Counted from the first letter of the stretch, positions 47,914-58,188 are shown. The stretch is 64,000 bases of DNA from Acidobacteriota bacterium (GCA_040756905.1 JBFLYD010000043.1:62001-126000), one strand, 5' to 3'. Made by a program: numbers and translations. Notes: generated by a model from the sequence alone, not told the origin.

Positions 47914-49352
47914 AAATGGTGAAGAAAAAAATCCTAATTGTTGATGATGAAGAAAACATAAGGAAAAGCTTAAGTATGATACTCGAATATGAAGGATATG
48001 AATGCATCGAAGCTGAATCAGCCTTATCTTCATATAGATTATTAGAAGAAGGTCCGGATTTAATCCTTCTGGATATAAAAATGCCGGGCATCAATGGAAT
48101 GGAAATTCTTCAGGAAATAAAAAAAAGAAAGCCCCTTACAGAAGTCATTATGATATCCGGTCATGGAACTATATCCACTGCAGTAGAAGCAACAAAATTA
48201 GGGGCTTTTGATTTTCTTGAAAAACCCCTCTCAAGAGAAAGGGTTTTACTCTCAATTAGAAATGCCTTAGAAAAGAATAAACTTCGAGAAGAAAATATAC
48301 TGTTGAAAAAGAAAACAGAAAAAAAATATGAGCTAATAGGTGAATCGACATCAATAAAAGAATTGAGAGAGCAGATTTTAAAGGTTGCCCGGACAGATGC
48401 AACTGTACTGATTATGGGAGAAAGCGGAACAGGAAAAGAGTTGATAGCAAGAGAGATTCACATATTAAGTCTAAGGTCATCCTTTCCGTTTATACAGGTA
48501 AATTGTGCAGCAATTCCTGAAGAACTAATCGAATCAGAACTATTTGGCCATGAAAAAGGAGCGTTCACTGGAGCAACCGACAAAAAAATTGGAAAGTTCG
48601 AACTTGCCCATAAGGGAACGATATTTCTTGATGAAATAGGAGATATGAGCCTGAGAACCCAGTCAAAAGTGTTAAGAGTTCTGGAAGAAGGAGAAGTGCA
48701 GAGGGTGGGCTCATCAAAAATCATAAAGGTCGATGTCAGAATTTTAGCTGCTACAAACAAAAATTTGAAAGATGAAATAAAAAAAGGAACCTTCAGAGAA
48801 GACCTCTACTTTCGCCTTAGTGTTGTTCCAATCGTTTCAGCTCCTCTCCGAGATAAAAAAGAGGACATACCAATTCTCATAAATTATTTTTCTGAAACTT
48901 TCTCAGAGGAAAATAATTTTAAGATGAAAAAATTCTCCGATGAAGCAATAAAATTTTTGATGAGATACCCATGGAAAGGAAATGTGAGAGAATTGAAAAA
49001 CCTTGTTGAAAGACTTATTATAATGACTGAAAAAGAAATTATCGATGCGGATGACCTCCCTAATTATATAAAAGGTGAAACATCAGTTTTAGTTCCAGAA
49101 ATAAGCAGGACTAAAACACTAAAAGAGTTTAAAGAAGAAGCTGAAAAACTATTTATTGTTGAAAAATTAAAAGAGAATAAGTGGAACTTATCAAAAACTG
49201 CGAGAAAAATAAAAACACCGAGGTCAAACCTCTACAAAAAAATTGAACAATATGGTATAAAATATAAGGCTGGAGCAGGCGATGGAATCGCTTCCCCAAA
49301 ATACTATGGGGAGGAGGAAAGTCCGAACTCCACAGGGCAGGATGCTGGGTAA
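47898..49352 (+). CDS. Sigma-54-dependent response regulator (NtrC family), C-terminus read into rnpB
   Basis: This 484-codon frame has a receiver domain with Asp59 in [10 protein letters not shown], an AAA+ domain with Walker A GESGTGKE at 174-181, the sigma-54 contact loop GAFTGA at 221-226 and [11 protein letters not shown], and a Fis-type HTH ([20 protein letters not shown]). The natural HTH end is near IEQYGIKYK (about residue 456). The last 28 codons lie inside rnpB (49268-49352), and the stop TAA is at 49350-49352. Another start at 47916 ([12 protein letters not shown]) is possible. A partner kinase is not adjacent. Confidence 0.9.
   Translation: MLDILKMVKKKILIVDDEENIRKSLSMILEYEGYECIEAESALSSYRLLEEGPDLILLDIKMPGINGMEILQEIKKRKPLTEVIMISGHGTISTAVEATKLGAFDFLEKPLSRERVLLSIRNALEKNKLREENILLKKKTEKKYELIGESTSIKELREQILKVARTDATVLIMGESGTGKELIAREIHILSLRSSFPFIQVNCAAIPEELIESELFGHEKGAFTGATDKKIGKFELAHKGTIFLDEIGDMSLRTQSKVLRVLEEGEVQRVGSSKIIKVDVRILAATNKNLKDEIKKGTFREDLYFRLSVVPIVSAPLRDKKEDIPILINYFSETFSEENNFKMKKFSDEAIKFLMRYPWKGNVRELKNLVERLIIMTEKEIIDADDLPNYIKGETSVLVPEISRTKTLKEFKEEAEKLFIVEKLKENKWNLSKTARKIKTPRSNLYKKIEQYGIKYKAGAGDGIASPKYYGEEESPNSTGQDAG
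49231..49260 (+). promoter_or_regulatory. Possible rnpB promoter inside the sigma-54 regulator gene
   Basis: TCTACA (49231-49236) matches the -35 consensus at four positions, and 18 nt later TATAAA (49255-49260) matches the -10 at five. The first RNase P base (49268) is 8 nt from the -10 end, as expected for a start site. The promoter would lie inside the HTH coding region. Confidence 0.45.
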
Positions 49353-49705
49353 TACCCAGGGTTCCGAGAAATCGGAATACGGAAAGTGCCACAGAAAACA
49401 TACCGCTCTGTTCTTTATAAAGAACAGGGTAAGGGTGAAAAGGCGAGGTAAGAGCTCACCGCTCTGATGGTGACATCAGAGGCATGGCAAACCCCATCTG
49501 GAGCAAGGCCAAATAGACCCTGCTTTCCATTCTCCTTTTGCTAAAGGAAAATGGATAAGAATTGCCCGTTCGAATCTTTGATTTATCAGAGAGGCAGGGT
49601 GGGTAGGCTGCTAAGATTCCAGGAGTAATCCTGGAACAAGAGAAATGATTCCATTCTCCGATTTATTCGGAGAAAACAGAATTCGGCTTATGCCCTGCTC
49701 CAGCC
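49268..49705 (+). ncRNA. rnpB: RNase P RNA (bacterial class A)
   Basis: This 438-nt catalytic RNA trims tRNA 5' leaders. GGCTGGAGCAGG at 49268 pairs with CCTGCTCCAGCC ending at 49705 (P1/P2 ends). The universal GAGGAAAGTCC is at 49314-49324, and the 3' partner ACAGAATTCGGCTTAT is at about 49676-49691. GCAAACCCCATCTGGAGCAA and GGCCAAATAGACC in the middle, and GTGGGTAGGCTGC, are also typical. Length is within class A range. Its 5' 85 nt overlap the frame of the sigma-54 regulator. It converges with phoU after 64 nt. Confidence 0.96.
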
Positions 49706-49769
49706 TTCCTTATCCAAAAATAAATGAAGAAATCCTCCTTTAATTGATTGAGAAATAGGTTAAACAATT

Positions 49770-50435
49770 TTATTTTATTTCTTCAAGATGATGTCTCACA
49801 TCTTTCCCTGCCACCATAAAAATTACATCTTCCGCTATGTTTGTGGCGTGATCTGCAATTCGCTCTAAATGTCTCGATATCAGGATTAAATTTAATGCTC
49901 TTTTAATCGTAGAGGAATCAGAAATCATATAAACTAACAATTCATTAAAAACCTGATTTTTTAGAGCATCTACCTCATCATCCCTTTTAAGTATTCTCCT
50001 TGCGTTGTCAATATCTTTTCTGATGAAAGAATCAATGCTTTCTCTTACCATTTCTTCAGCAATCTGTGTCATCCTTGGAATATCAATCAGAGGTTTTAAC
50101 TGAGGTTGAGTTATAAGAAACTGTACACTTTCAGAGATATTAATCGCCTGATCAGCCATTCTTTCTAAATCAGTATTGATTTTGGCAGCTGCCAGTATAA
50201 ACCTTAAGTCAGCTGCTGCGGGTTGATGAAGAGCAAGTAATTTCAAACTTCTTTCATCAATTTCAATATGAAGTCTGTTGACTTCATCTTCTTTTATGTA
50301 AACATCTTTCAAAAAGGAATCATCCTTTTCAACAAGTGATTTTATCGAATTGTGAATCATTGATTCAGCGAGACTCGCCATGTAAAGAAGTCTATTTTTT
50401 AATTCATTTAATTCTATATCAAAGTGTCTTTCCAT
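49770..50435 (-). CDS. phoU: Phosphate transport regulator PhoU
   Basis: This 221-residue all-helical protein with two PhoU repeats (about 15-100 and 118-200) has the metal-binding motifs AADLRFILAAAKINTDLERM and RHLERIADHATNIAED. It lowers PhoR signalling when phosphate is sufficient. Last gene of the pst operon; it follows pstB by 12 nt. Confidence 0.95.
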   Translation of the reverse strand: MERHFDIELNELKNRLLYMASLAESMIHNSIKSLVEKDDSFLKDVYIKEDEVNRLHIEIDERSLKLLALHQPAAADLRFILAAAKINTDLERMADQAINISESVQFLITQPQLKPLIDIPRMTQIAEEMVRESIDSFIRKDIDNARRILKRDDEVDALKNQVFNELLVYMISDSSTIKRALNLILISRHLERIADHATNIAEDVIFMVAGKDVRHHLEEIK

Positions 50436-50447
50436 ATTTCCTCCTTG

Positions 50448-51233
50448 TTATCCAAATCTTCCAGTTATATAATCTTCGGTTAGTATTTTTGATGGAGTAG
50501 TAAATATTTTTTCTGTTTTATCAAATTCTACTAATTCTCCTAAATATATAAAAGCTGTATAATCAGAGACCCTTGCTGCCTGCTGCATGTTATGGGTTAC
50601 AATAATGATGGTAACCTCTTTTTTAAGTTCCATTATAAGCTCTTCAATTTTAAAGGTAGCTGTAGGATCAAGGGCAGATGTAGGCTCATCAAACAATAAA
50701 ATTTCCGGGTCAGTGGCAAGGGCTCGTGCTATACATAATCTTTGCTGTTGGCCACCTGAGAGATTGAATGCCATTTCATGAAGTTTATCTTTAACCTCAT
50801 CCCATAAAGCTGCTTTTTTTAAAGAGAACTCTATTCTCTCATTTAAAAAGCCCCTTTTGTTCAGCCCGCGTATTCTAAGCCCGTAAGCAACGTTTTCATA
50901 TATAGACTTTGGAAAGGGATTTGGTTTCTGGAAAACCATACTTATACGCATTCTAATCTCTACTGGGTCGATTCGAGAGTCTAAGATATTAATGTTATCT
51001 GGATAGATAATTAATTCACCATTATATTTATTATGAGGGTAAAGGTCATGCATTCTGTTAAAACATCTAAGGAAAGTAGTCTTACCACAGCCAGAGGGGC
51101 CTATAATTGCTGTTACCTTATTTTCAATAATCGGCAGATTTACATCTTTTAGTGCTTGAAAATCATTATAATAAAAATTAAGATGCTTAACTTCTGATTT
51201 CAAATCTTTATAAATAGCTTTTTCCACAGACAT
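50448..51233 (-). CDS. pstB: Phosphate ABC transporter ATP-binding protein
   Basis: This 261-residue ATPase energises PstCA. Walker A is [20 protein letters not shown], the Q-loop [20 protein letters not shown], signature [17 protein letters not shown], Walker [14 protein letters not shown] and the H-loop [10 protein letters not shown]. Length and motifs are standard. Confidence 0.96.
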   Translation of the reverse strand: MSVEKAIYKDLKSEVKHLNFYYNDFQALKDVNLPIIENKVTAIIGPSGCGKTTFLRCFNRMHDLYPHNKYNGELIIYPDNINILDSRIDPVEIRMRISMVFQKPNPFPKSIYENVAYGLRIRGLNKRGFLNERIEFSLKKAALWDEVKDKLHEMAFNLSGGQQQRLCIARALATDPEILLFDEPTSALDPTATFKIEELIMELKKEVTIIIVTHNMQQAARVSDYTAFIYLGELVEFDKTEKIFTTPSKILTEDYITGRFG

Positions 51234-51277
51234 TTTTTTCTTCTACCTATACTTCTCTACCTAATAAAACTTTAATT

Positions 51278-52246
51278 TTACCATCTTATTTTCTTCCTGA
51301 ATTTGTACCTTATATAGATTGCTAAAGAATTTATAAATAACGTTATTATTAAAAGAACTACAGCTGCTGCAGCGGCATTGACATGAAATTCATCCTGAGG
51401 TCTTGATACCCAGTTGAATATTTGTATGGGAAGTACTGTAAAAGGGTCAAGAAGCCATTTAAAAGATATAAAAGGAAAACTTGAAGATATAGGGGATGAA
51501 GGAAGAAAAGCTATAAAAGTCAGGCCTCCTATTGTAATCAGAGGAGCTGTTTCTCCAATAGCTCTTGAAAGTCCTATAATAACGCCGGTGAAAATTCCTC
51601 CAAGTGAATAAGGGATTATATGATCTTTCACAGTTTGCCACTTTGTTGCACCAAGAGAGTAAGAGGCTTCTCTTATAGAGTTAGGTATTGCTCTTATAGC
51701 TTTCCTGGTCGTTGTTACTATCAAGGGAAGTATTAAAAGAGAAAGTGTCAATCCTCCTGTCAATATGCTTTCTTTAAATTTGAAGAAATAAACAAATAAA
51801 CTCAGGGCTAAAAGTCCATATATTATAGAAGGCACTCCAGCAAGGTTTATGATGTTAATCTCTATTATATTTGTGAGCCAGTTTTCTCTGGAATACTCCT
51901 CAAGGTATATACCTGCGGTTACTCCTAAAGGAATTGAAACAATTGCGGTGACAACCATTACAAGAATAGTTCCAATTAATGCTGAAAGGATGCCTGCATT
52001 TTCAGGAAACCTTGAAGGAAAAGACGTTAAAAATCTACAGTTCAATCTTAAATAACCATCTAAAAATAAATCAATTATCAATGTAAACAGGAGAACAAAA
52101 CCGATTAAAGTTGAGAAAAGACCTATTGTCCAGAAAGCATAATCCTTGAATTTATTAAAGACAATTCTTTTCTTAATATATTCTCTATTTTGATCTAATA
52201 TTGATATATCCTGATTATTACTTTTGAAAACATTTAAATTTTTCAT
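51278..52246 (-). CDS. pstA: Phosphate ABC transporter permease PstA
   Basis: This 322-residue inner-membrane permease has six TM segments and the EAA-like loop [20 protein letters not shown] that contacts PstB. It is somewhat longer than E. coli PstA owing to an N-terminal cytoplasmic extension of about 35 residues. The gene starts directly after pstC stops. Confidence 0.95.
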   Translation of the reverse strand: MKNLNVFKSNNQDISILDQNREYIKKRIVFNKFKDYAFWTIGLFSTLIGFVLLFTLIIDLFLDGYLRLNCRFLTSFPSRFPENAGILSALIGTILVMVVTAIVSIPLGVTAGIYLEEYSRENWLTNIIEINIINLAGVPSIIYGLLALSLFVYFFKFKESILTGGLTLSLLILPLIVTTTRKAIRAIPNSIREASYSLGATKWQTVKDHIIPYSLGGIFTGVIIGLSRAIGETAPLITIGGLTFIAFLPSSPISSSFPFISFKWLLDPFTVLPIQIFNWVSRPQDEFHVNAAAAAVVLLIITLFINSLAIYIRYKFRKKIRW

Positions 52247-53149
52247 TTAATATGATTCCCTTATCCTTTTCTTTAGCCAGGCGCCAATCAGGTTAAAAAA
52301 TAAAGTTAGTAAGAATAAAGTTATCCCTGCTGCAAATATTGTTTTATACTCAATAGTTCCATGAGGAGCATCTCCTAAGCTTATCTGAACTATGAAAGCA
52401 GGTATAGCCTGAACAGACTCAATCGGATTTAACGTTAAATTTGGCATCATTCCAGCTGCAATTGAGACTACCATTGTTTCTCCAATCGCTCTTGATATTC
52501 CCATGATAAAAGCTGCTGATATTCCAGAGAATGATGCTGGAATTACGACCTTAAAAGCTGTTTGAAATTTTGTAGCTCCCATGGCATAGGAGCCCTCTTT
52601 AATATGCATTGGAACAGATTTCATAACATCTTCGCTTAATGAGCTTATATATGGAATTATCATTATTCCTATTATTATTCCCGGACTTAAAGCATTGAAG
52701 CCCTGGATTTCAGGAATGATTTTTTTTAGCAAAGGGGTTAAAAAAAGCAGTGCAAAATAGCCGTATACTACTGTTGGAACCCCGGCTAAAAGCTCAAGAA
52801 GTGGCTTTAAAATTTCTCTGATTCGATAGTTAGCATATTCACTTAGATAAACAGCTATTATTATTCCCAAGGGTAAAGCTACTGTTAAAGAAATTACACT
52901 TATTAAGAGGGTTCCTGTGATAAGGGGCAATATTCCAAATTTTGGGTTCGCAAAAAGGGGTGTCCACTGTTTTTCTGTCAAAAATTCTTTTATAGAAACT
53001 TCTTTGAAAAATCCCATTGCTTCATATGAAAGAAAAATTACTATACTGATTGTAATAAATACAGAAAAAGAGGCACTGAGGAGGAATGCCCCCTCAATAG
53101 CCCTCTCTTTTGTCTTACTGAGTACTTTTCCTTTAGCTCTTCTTTTTAT
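52247..53149 (-). CDS. pstC: Phosphate ABC transporter permease PstC (probable ATA start)
   Basis: This permease has EAA-like loop [20 protein letters not shown] and [19 protein letters not shown]. The first ATG at 53017 would cut off the first TM segment. The frame continues upstream for 44 codons without stop to ATA at 53147-53149, which overlaps the pstS TAA and sits 8 nt after GGAGGAG. From there the protein begins with [19 protein letters not shown] and a hydrophobic segment ([20 protein letters not shown]), as in full-length PstC, giving 300 residues. No ATG, GTG or TTG exists in the extension. A ribosome start at ATA is therefore likely. Confidence 0.88.
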   Translation of the reverse strand: MKRRAKGKVLSKTKERAIEGAFLLSASFSVFITISIVIFLSYEAMGFFKEVSIKEFLTEKQWTPLFANPKFGILPLITGTLLISVISLTVALPLGIIIAVYLSEYANYRIREILKPLLELLAGVPTVVYGYFALLFLTPLLKKIIPEIQGFNALSPGIIIGIMIIPYISSLSEDVMKSVPMHIKEGSYAMGATKFQTAFKVVIPASFSGISAAFIMGISRAIGETMVVSIAAGMMPNLTLNPIESVQAIPAFIVQISLGDAPHGTIEYKTIFAAGITLFLLTLFFNLIGAWLKKRIRESY

Positions 53150-54159
53150 TTTTTCTTCTCCTCCAACTTGAGTAAATCCTCTATCCTTACCCCAACTTTA
53201 GCTTCCCCACCGAATACTGTACCAGTGATACCTTTAATGAACCTATCCAAAGTAAGCTTATAGGCCTTATCAGTTAAAGGAATGTATTTCACTTCCTTAA
53301 CAAGGACTGGAGCTTTCTTTATGTAGAATTCAACAAATTCTTTTACCTCAGGTCTTAAAGAAGATCTCTTGTTAACATATATGAATACTGGTCTTGATAG
53401 AGGTTGATATGTTCCATCCATTACAGTCTTTTCAGAAGGAAGGATGCAACCCTGTCCACCATCTATGGCTACAAGTTTTAATTTGTCAACATTTTCTACG
53501 TAGTATGCGTATCCGAAATAGCCTAAACCATTCTTATCAGCAGATATACCCTGAACTAAAACATTATCATCTTCACTCGAGGTATAATCTCCTCTGCTTG
53601 ACTTTGATTTACCCACTATTGCCTCAGTGAAATAATCAAAAGTTCCTGAATCAACTCCTGGACCATAAAGCCTTATAGGATTGTCCGGCCATTCCGGTCT
53701 GATCTGATTCCACCTTACTATCTTGCCTTCAGCCTCTGGCTCCCAAATTTTTTTAAGCTCAGAAACATTCATGCAGGATACCCAGGTGTTTCTTGGGTTT
53801 ACCATAATAGCAAGTCCATCATATGCCACTGGAAGTTCGAAGTATTCTATTCCTTCCTTCTGGCATAACTCCATTTCTTTTTGAAGTATTGGCCTTGAAG
53901 CATCTGATATATCTATCTCTCCTCTGCAGAACTTTTTAAACCCTCCACCTGTTCCAGATATTCCCACTGTAACCCTAATAGCTCCCTTTTTTAGCTTCTG
54001 AGACTCCTCAGCTACAGCTTCTGTAATTGGATAGACTGTGCTCGATCCATCAATCTTAATGATTTTTTCCTGAGCTTTAATTGTGATTTTAGCCCATACG
54101 AAAAAAATTGCTGAAGTTACTGCAATTGCAATAACTTTTTTCAAAATTTCTTTTTTCAT
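53146..54159 (-). CDS. pstS: Phosphate-binding periplasmic protein
   Basis: This 337-residue exported protein has an N-terminal signal (residues 8-26) and then [19 protein letters not shown], the phosphate-binding motif, [20 protein letters not shown] and [22 protein letters not shown]. It captures phosphate and hands it to PstC/PstA. First gene of the pst operon, preceded by four 11-bp Pho repeats. Confidence 0.94.
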   Translation of the reverse strand: MKKEILKKVIAIAVTSAIFFVWAKITIKAQEKIIKIDGSSTVYPITEAVAEESQKLKKGAIRVTVGISGTGGGFKKFCRGEIDISDASRPILQKEMELCQKEGIEYFELPVAYDGLAIMVNPRNTWVSCMNVSELKKIWEPEAEGKIVRWNQIRPEWPDNPIRLYGPGVDSGTFDYFTEAIVGKSKSSRGDYTSSEDDNVLVQGISADKNGLGYFGYAYYVENVDKLKLVAIDGGQGCILPSEKTVMDGTYQPLSRPVFIYVNKRSSLRPEVKEFVEFYIKKAPVLVKEVKYIPLTDKAYKLTLDRFIKGITGTVFGGEAKVGVRIEDLLKLEEKKK

Positions 54160-54180
54160 GTTTGTCCTCCATTATACAAT

Positions 54181-54224
54181 TTTTTTATCACATAAATGTT
54201 ACATTTCAGTAACATTTCTGTTAA
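54181..54224 (-). promoter_or_regulatory. Pho box upstream of pstS (four 11-bp units)
   Basis: Read on the minus strand, four contiguous 11-mers are present: TTAACAGAAAT (54214-54224), GTTACTGAAAT (54203-54213), GTAACATTTAT (54192-54202), GTGATAAAAAA (54181-54191). Direct repeats at 11-bp spacing are the binding signature of PhoB-type regulators, and PhoB is encoded nearby. It lies 22 nt before the pstS start. Confidence 0.8.
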
Positions 54225-54278
54225 ATCAAGGGTTTGTCTAAAATTTATACATCTGAAAATATAGATCATTTCCCTATC

Positions 54279-55325
54279 TCACTGAGACCAGGAATAAAAG
54301 AACGTAACCTTAAGATAAAAATCTGTTTTATGCCCTGAATTAGGAGGCTTATCGTAAGAAATCAATTCTATATTAGGGATAAGGCTCGCATTTTTGATTG
54401 GATGCAAATCCAACCCTGCAAGAAAAAGAGAAAAGGGAGTACCTCCGTTAATAGGAACATAGGCTATGGATTGGCCTGATGGATTAGGGTCAGCCATTCG
54501 ATCGTATCGGAAAAGAAGAGATGTTTTATCAGATGTTTTAAATATCCCAAATACAGAACTCACAGAAAGATTAAGAATTTCATTTCCTATCCCCTGCTGA
54601 AGGGTTTGATAGGCATATTGAACACCTATACGAGTTCTTTCTCCCCGATACCCAAAGAAACCTTGATAAACCCAGCTGTTTCTATCGGATGTAACCTGTG
54701 AATAATCTCCATAGATTTCAAAAAGAAAGTGCTTGCCGATTTTGAACAGAAAGGAAGCCATCCCTTTCTTCTGTTTATTTACTTCTGACTTTGTTCCTTC
54801 TCCATTTGCCACCTGAATATGGTAGGAGAACCATTTTTCCTTTCCCATAGAACCTTTGAAAGCAAAGCCAAAATCACGGGAATCTCCCATCCTATAAAGA
54901 TCTAAAGGAGTCTTTTCCACTGACCTGTATCCCCAGAATGCCTCAATGAATTCCCATGTTGGAGTTGGAGAAATTCCGATTATAACATTGTGATTGCCTG
55001 TCTTCCATCCGAGATATGCATCTTTCACATAGGGCTTTAATGTGTCATTGGTTTTGAAATCTCCAGGGCTGTTAAGTTCGAGTCTAAATCGAGTGAAAAA
55101 TTCATCGGTTAATTTATAGTCATAAGTAAAGTAAATACGACGGAACCAGAATCCATTTTGACCTTCAAGATTTATGTTGTGATGGTTAAAAACATAGTAA
55201 TAGTCACCAAACATATATCCTGAGAATTTCCCCTGAGCAAAAGTTTGCCCTGCCAATAATAAAACCCATCCTAAGACCAAAAACCTCAAGTAATAATGAA
55301 CAAAAAGATTTTTTGATACTTTCAT
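54279..55325 (-). CDS. Outer-membrane porin, phosphate-selective type
   Basis: This 348-residue beta-barrel protein has a signal peptide (about 1-31, ends LLLAGQTFAQG), then alternating strands such as FSGYMFGDYYYVFNHHN and FWFRRIYFTYDYKLTDEFFT, ending in a hydrophobic KVTFFYSWSQ strand. It resembles OprO/OprP-type porins. Its place between phoR and pstS and a Pho box in front of it suggest phosphate or phosphonate uptake under starvation. Confidence 0.8.
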   Translation of the reverse strand: MKVSKNLFVHYYLRFLVLGWVLLLAGQTFAQGKFSGYMFGDYYYVFNHHNINLEGQNGFWFRRIYFTYDYKLTDEFFTRFRLELNSPGDFKTNDTLKPYVKDAYLGWKTGNHNVIIGISPTPTWEFIEAFWGYRSVEKTPLDLYRMGDSRDFGFAFKGSMGKEKWFSYHIQVANGEGTKSEVNKQKKGMASFLFKIGKHFLFEIYGDYSQVTSDRNSWVYQGFFGYRGERTRIGVQYAYQTLQQGIGNEILNLSVSSVFGIFKTSDKTSLLFRYDRMADPNPSGQSIAYVPINGGTPFSLFLAGLDLHPIKNASLIPNIELISYDKPPNSGHKTDFYLKVTFFYSWSQ

Positions 55326-55380
55326 TTATTTAACCTCCCTTTTTAGCATTTTTTATTGCTCGCATTCTTAATAATAAAAT

Positions 55381-55413
55381 TAATTTGTGACATTTTTATT
55401 AAAGGTTTGTTAA
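55381..55413 (-). promoter_or_regulatory. Pho box upstream of the porin gene (three 11-bp units)
   Basis: On the minus strand TTAACAAACCT (55403-55413), TTAATAAAAAT (55392-55402) and GTCACAAATTA (55381-55391) are contiguous 11-mers related to those before pstS. A fourth unit at 55370-55380 is weak. The site is 56 nt before the porin start. Confidence 0.7.
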
Positions 55414-55537
55414 ATTTTAGTAAAAAAATTCAGATGTAGAGATAGTCTAAAAACTATATTTTTCTTGAAAACTGAATATAATAAAATCAATGAGTTAGAC
55501 GTAGTAGGGAGGTTTAAAAATTAGGTTTTTAGACCTA

Positions 55538-55715
55538 GCGTGCTGTCCCTTACATATCTTTACAGGCAAAAAATCTCTAAGACAGCACACTGAAGGGGTA
55601 TGGAGAAGTGGTCTTCCCCAGCCTGGGGAGCGAAGCGTCTAAGGAGATCTTTCTCCCATAGAGAAAGTGTCATGTTACAATAATATAACGAAAGGTATTT
55701 AAGTGACATGACACT
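55538..55715 (+). repeat. Structured repeat, core module (copy 4), without shell
   Basis: GCGTGCTGTC (55538-55547)/GACAGCACAC (55581-55590), GGAGA (55643-55647)/TCTCC (55652-55656), and AGTGTCATGTTAC (55666-55678)/GTGACATGACACT (55703-55715) with one wobble. The second hairpin is decayed, and the GTGCTCA part between hairpins 2 and 3 is deleted. It lies in the 402-nt gap between phoR and the porin gene. Confidence 0.85.
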
Positions 55716-55727
55716 ATCTCTATGTCT

Positions 55728-57527
55728 CTAATTTCTAAGAGGAAGGGTGAATATAAATTTCGAACCTTTTCCTAATTTACTTTCTGCTCTTATGTTTCCA
55801 TTATGAGCTTCGATTATGTGTTTTGCAATGGCTAATCCAAGTCCAGTTCCTCCGGAATCTCTTGAACGGGCCCTGTCGACTCTGTAAAATCTTTCAAATA
55901 TTCTTGGAATATCCTTTTCAGGTATTCCGATTCCATTATCCTCTACTTCTGTTTCTAAAAAATTTTCTTTTACTCGACATCTTATATCAACTCTTCCATC
56001 TTCATCTATAAACTTTACTGAGTTATCTAAAAGATTCAGAAGAACTTGAAGCAGTTTTTCTCTATCTCCTGGAACTTCAGGAATATCTTCTGGAACGTCA
56101 ATTTTTATAAGAATTTTTTTTCTCTCAGCTTTTGGTTTAATATAATTAATAGCGTCTTCTATAATCTCTTTAATAGAAATTTTTTTAATTTCAAATTTTA
56201 TCTTTTTCGATTCTATCTTTGAAAGCTCCAGCACATCCTCTATTAAATTAGAAAGTCTCTCTGACTGCTCTTTAATCTTTAAAATGAAATTTTTTTGAAC
56301 TTCTCTGCTTTCTTCATTTCCTTCTAAGAGAGTGTCCACAGCTCCCTTAATCACAGTTAGTGGAGTTTTAAGTTCGTGGGAAACATTTGAGGTAAACTCT
56401 ACCCTCCTTCTCTCTAACATTCTTATTTCTGTAATGTCAAAGAAGACCGCTAAAACTCCAGAAAAGAGTTTATTTCCCATTGGGACTGCGTTTACATGAA
56501 ATATCTTCTCTTCCGGAAAATAAAAAAATATTTCTTTCGAGTGAATTTCTTTTTTATTCTTCACTGTTGTCATGAGTTCTATTAATTCAGGACTTCTCAT
56601 TACTTCTATCAACTCTTTTCCGATTGCTTCTTTAGCATTTATTCTGAATAATTTTTCAATGGATTCATTTATCATTGTAATTCTTTCAGATTCATCTACA
56701 GCAATTACTCCCTCCACCATATTGTTTAATACTGCCTCCTGTTGCTCCTTCTCTATTTTAATATCCTGAATAAGTTTTTGAACTTTAGATGCCATCTCAT
56801 TAAATGTTTTTCCTAAAATTCCTATTTCATCCTCTGAATCCAGACTAACTCTTACATTAAAATTTCCTTTTGAGTATTCAATTGATTTCTGAATAATTTC
56901 TTTGATAGGTTTTGTTATACTTTTTGCTATTAAATATCCAATTAAAAAGAAAATAAATGCGGTTAATAGAGCTCCTGTAACTATTAATTTTTGAATCAAC
57001 GAAAGAAACTCTTTTATTTCTTTTAGGTCCAGAGAAACTCTTGAGACACCTATTATCTCTCCATTTTTGTTAATAATCGGGACCGCCACGTATAACATAT
57101 TTAGTTTCACTGTATTACTAAACCTTATTTTACTTCCAATTCTTCCCATAAAGGCTTCTTTTATTTCTGGTCTATCTTTATGATTTTCAATATATGGAAT
57201 TGCCTCAACAGACACATCAGAATCTCCAACCACTGTTCCTTTCCTATCAATAATAGTCACTCTTGCATTTATCTTACTGCTCAATCTGTCTACAACAGGT
57301 TTGATGTCAGTGTAACTTTTCCTCGAACTTATCATTGGCTCTATATGAAAAGATATCAATCGGGCTGAATCTATGAGCCTTCTTTCTATGCTTTTTTTAA
57401 TGTATTTGTTCAAGGTAAATGATGAAATTATACTTATTATCGCCGCGCATAGAAAAATTAAGATTATGTAACTGCTGAGAAGTTTTGATCCAATCTTTTT
57501 AAACATTCTAAATAAATTTGTACCCAA
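55728..57527 (-). CDS. phoR: Phosphate regulon sensor histidine kinase PhoR
   Basis: This 599-residue kinase has two TM segments (about 15-32 and 180-200) around a periplasmic sensor domain, then HAMP (AKSITKPIKEIIQKSIEYSK), a PAS domain (about 260-360), DHp with the phosphorylation His in FTSNVSHELKTPLTVI, and the ATPase domain with DNSVKFIDEDG, NGIGIPEKD and GGTGLGLAIAKHI. E. coli PhoR lacks the large periplasmic domain, so this is the longer form common in Gram-positives and others. It overlaps phoB by 20 nt. Confidence 0.9.
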   Translation of the reverse strand: MGTNLFRMFKKIGSKLLSSYIILIFLCAAIISIISSFTLNKYIKKSIERRLIDSARLISFHIEPMISSRKSYTDIKPVVDRLSSKINARVTIIDRKGTVVGDSDVSVEAIPYIENHKDRPEIKEAFMGRIGSKIRFSNTVKLNMLYVAVPIINKNGEIIGVSRVSLDLKEIKEFLSLIQKLIVTGALLTAFIFFLIGYLIAKSITKPIKEIIQKSIEYSKGNFNVRVSLDSEDEIGILGKTFNEMASKVQKLIQDIKIEKEQQEAVLNNMVEGVIAVDESERITMINESIEKLFRINAKEAIGKELIEVMRSPELIELMTTVKNKKEIHSKEIFFYFPEEKIFHVNAVPMGNKLFSGVLAVFFDITEIRMLERRRVEFTSNVSHELKTPLTVIKGAVDTLLEGNEESREVQKNFILKIKEQSERLSNLIEDVLELSKIESKKIKFEIKKISIKEIIEDAINYIKPKAERKKILIKIDVPEDIPEVPGDREKLLQVLLNLLDNSVKFIDEDGRVDIRCRVKENFLETEVEDNGIGIPEKDIPRIFERFYRVDRARSRDSGGTGLGLAIAKHIIEAHNGNIRAESKLGKGSKFIFTLPLRN

Positions 57528-58188
57528 GAGATCTAACTGTAACTATATGTTCTCTTGAATCTCCTAATTTCTCTCTTAATCTTCTTACATGAACATCAAC
57601 TGTCCTTGTTTCAACTTCAGCATCAATTCCCCAGACTTTCTCTAACAATTTTTCTCGACTCAGAAGAAATCCTTTATTTTGAGCAAGAAAGTATAACAAT
57701 TTAAATTCTTTATTAGTGAGATTTATCAGTTTATTATTGACAAAAACTTCATATTTTAATGGATCGATAACTATGTCTTTGAAATTTAAAATTTCATTTT
57801 CTTTTATTTTTTCCTTTTTGGCTGTTCTTCTTAATACTGCCTTAATTCTCGCCAGTAATTCCCTTACACTGAAGGGTTTTGTAACATAATCATCAGCTCC
57901 TATTTCAAGGGCAAGAACTTTATCGATTTCTTCGCTTTTTACAGTAAGCATGATTATGGGAATATCTTTTGTTTTCTCATCGTTTTTTAAAATTTTACAT
58001 AGCTCAATTCCGTTTATTCCTGGAAGCATAATGTCAAGAATTATTAAATTAGGCTTTTTCTCTTTTGCAACTCTAAGAGCAGAATTCCCATCCGTTTCAG
58101 TAATTACCTGATAGTTTTCTTTTTCAAGATTGTATTTTAATATTTCGAGAATGTCTCTCTCATCATCCACTACCAATATTTTTTCCAT
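57508..58188 (-). CDS. phoB: Phosphate regulon response regulator PhoB
   Basis: This 226-residue OmpR-class regulator has a receiver domain with Asp52 in IILDIMLPG and Lys in VTKPFSVRELLARI, and a winged-helix domain (about 130-225: KEFKLLYFLAQNKGFLLSRE; RTVDVHVRRLREKLGD). It would bind the 11-bp boxes in front of pstS and the porin gene. It is first in its transcription unit, overlapping phoR. Confidence 0.93.
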   Translation of the reverse strand: MEKILVVDDERDILEILKYNLEKENYQVITETDGNSALRVAKEKKPNLIILDIMLPGINGIELCKILKNDEKTKDIPIIMLTVKSEEIDKVLALEIGADDYVTKPFSVRELLARIKAVLRRTAKKEKIKENEILNFKDIVIDPLKYEVFVNNKLINLTNKEFKLLYFLAQNKGFLLSREKLLEKVWGIDAEVETRTVDVHVRRLREKLGDSREHIVTVRSLGYKFI

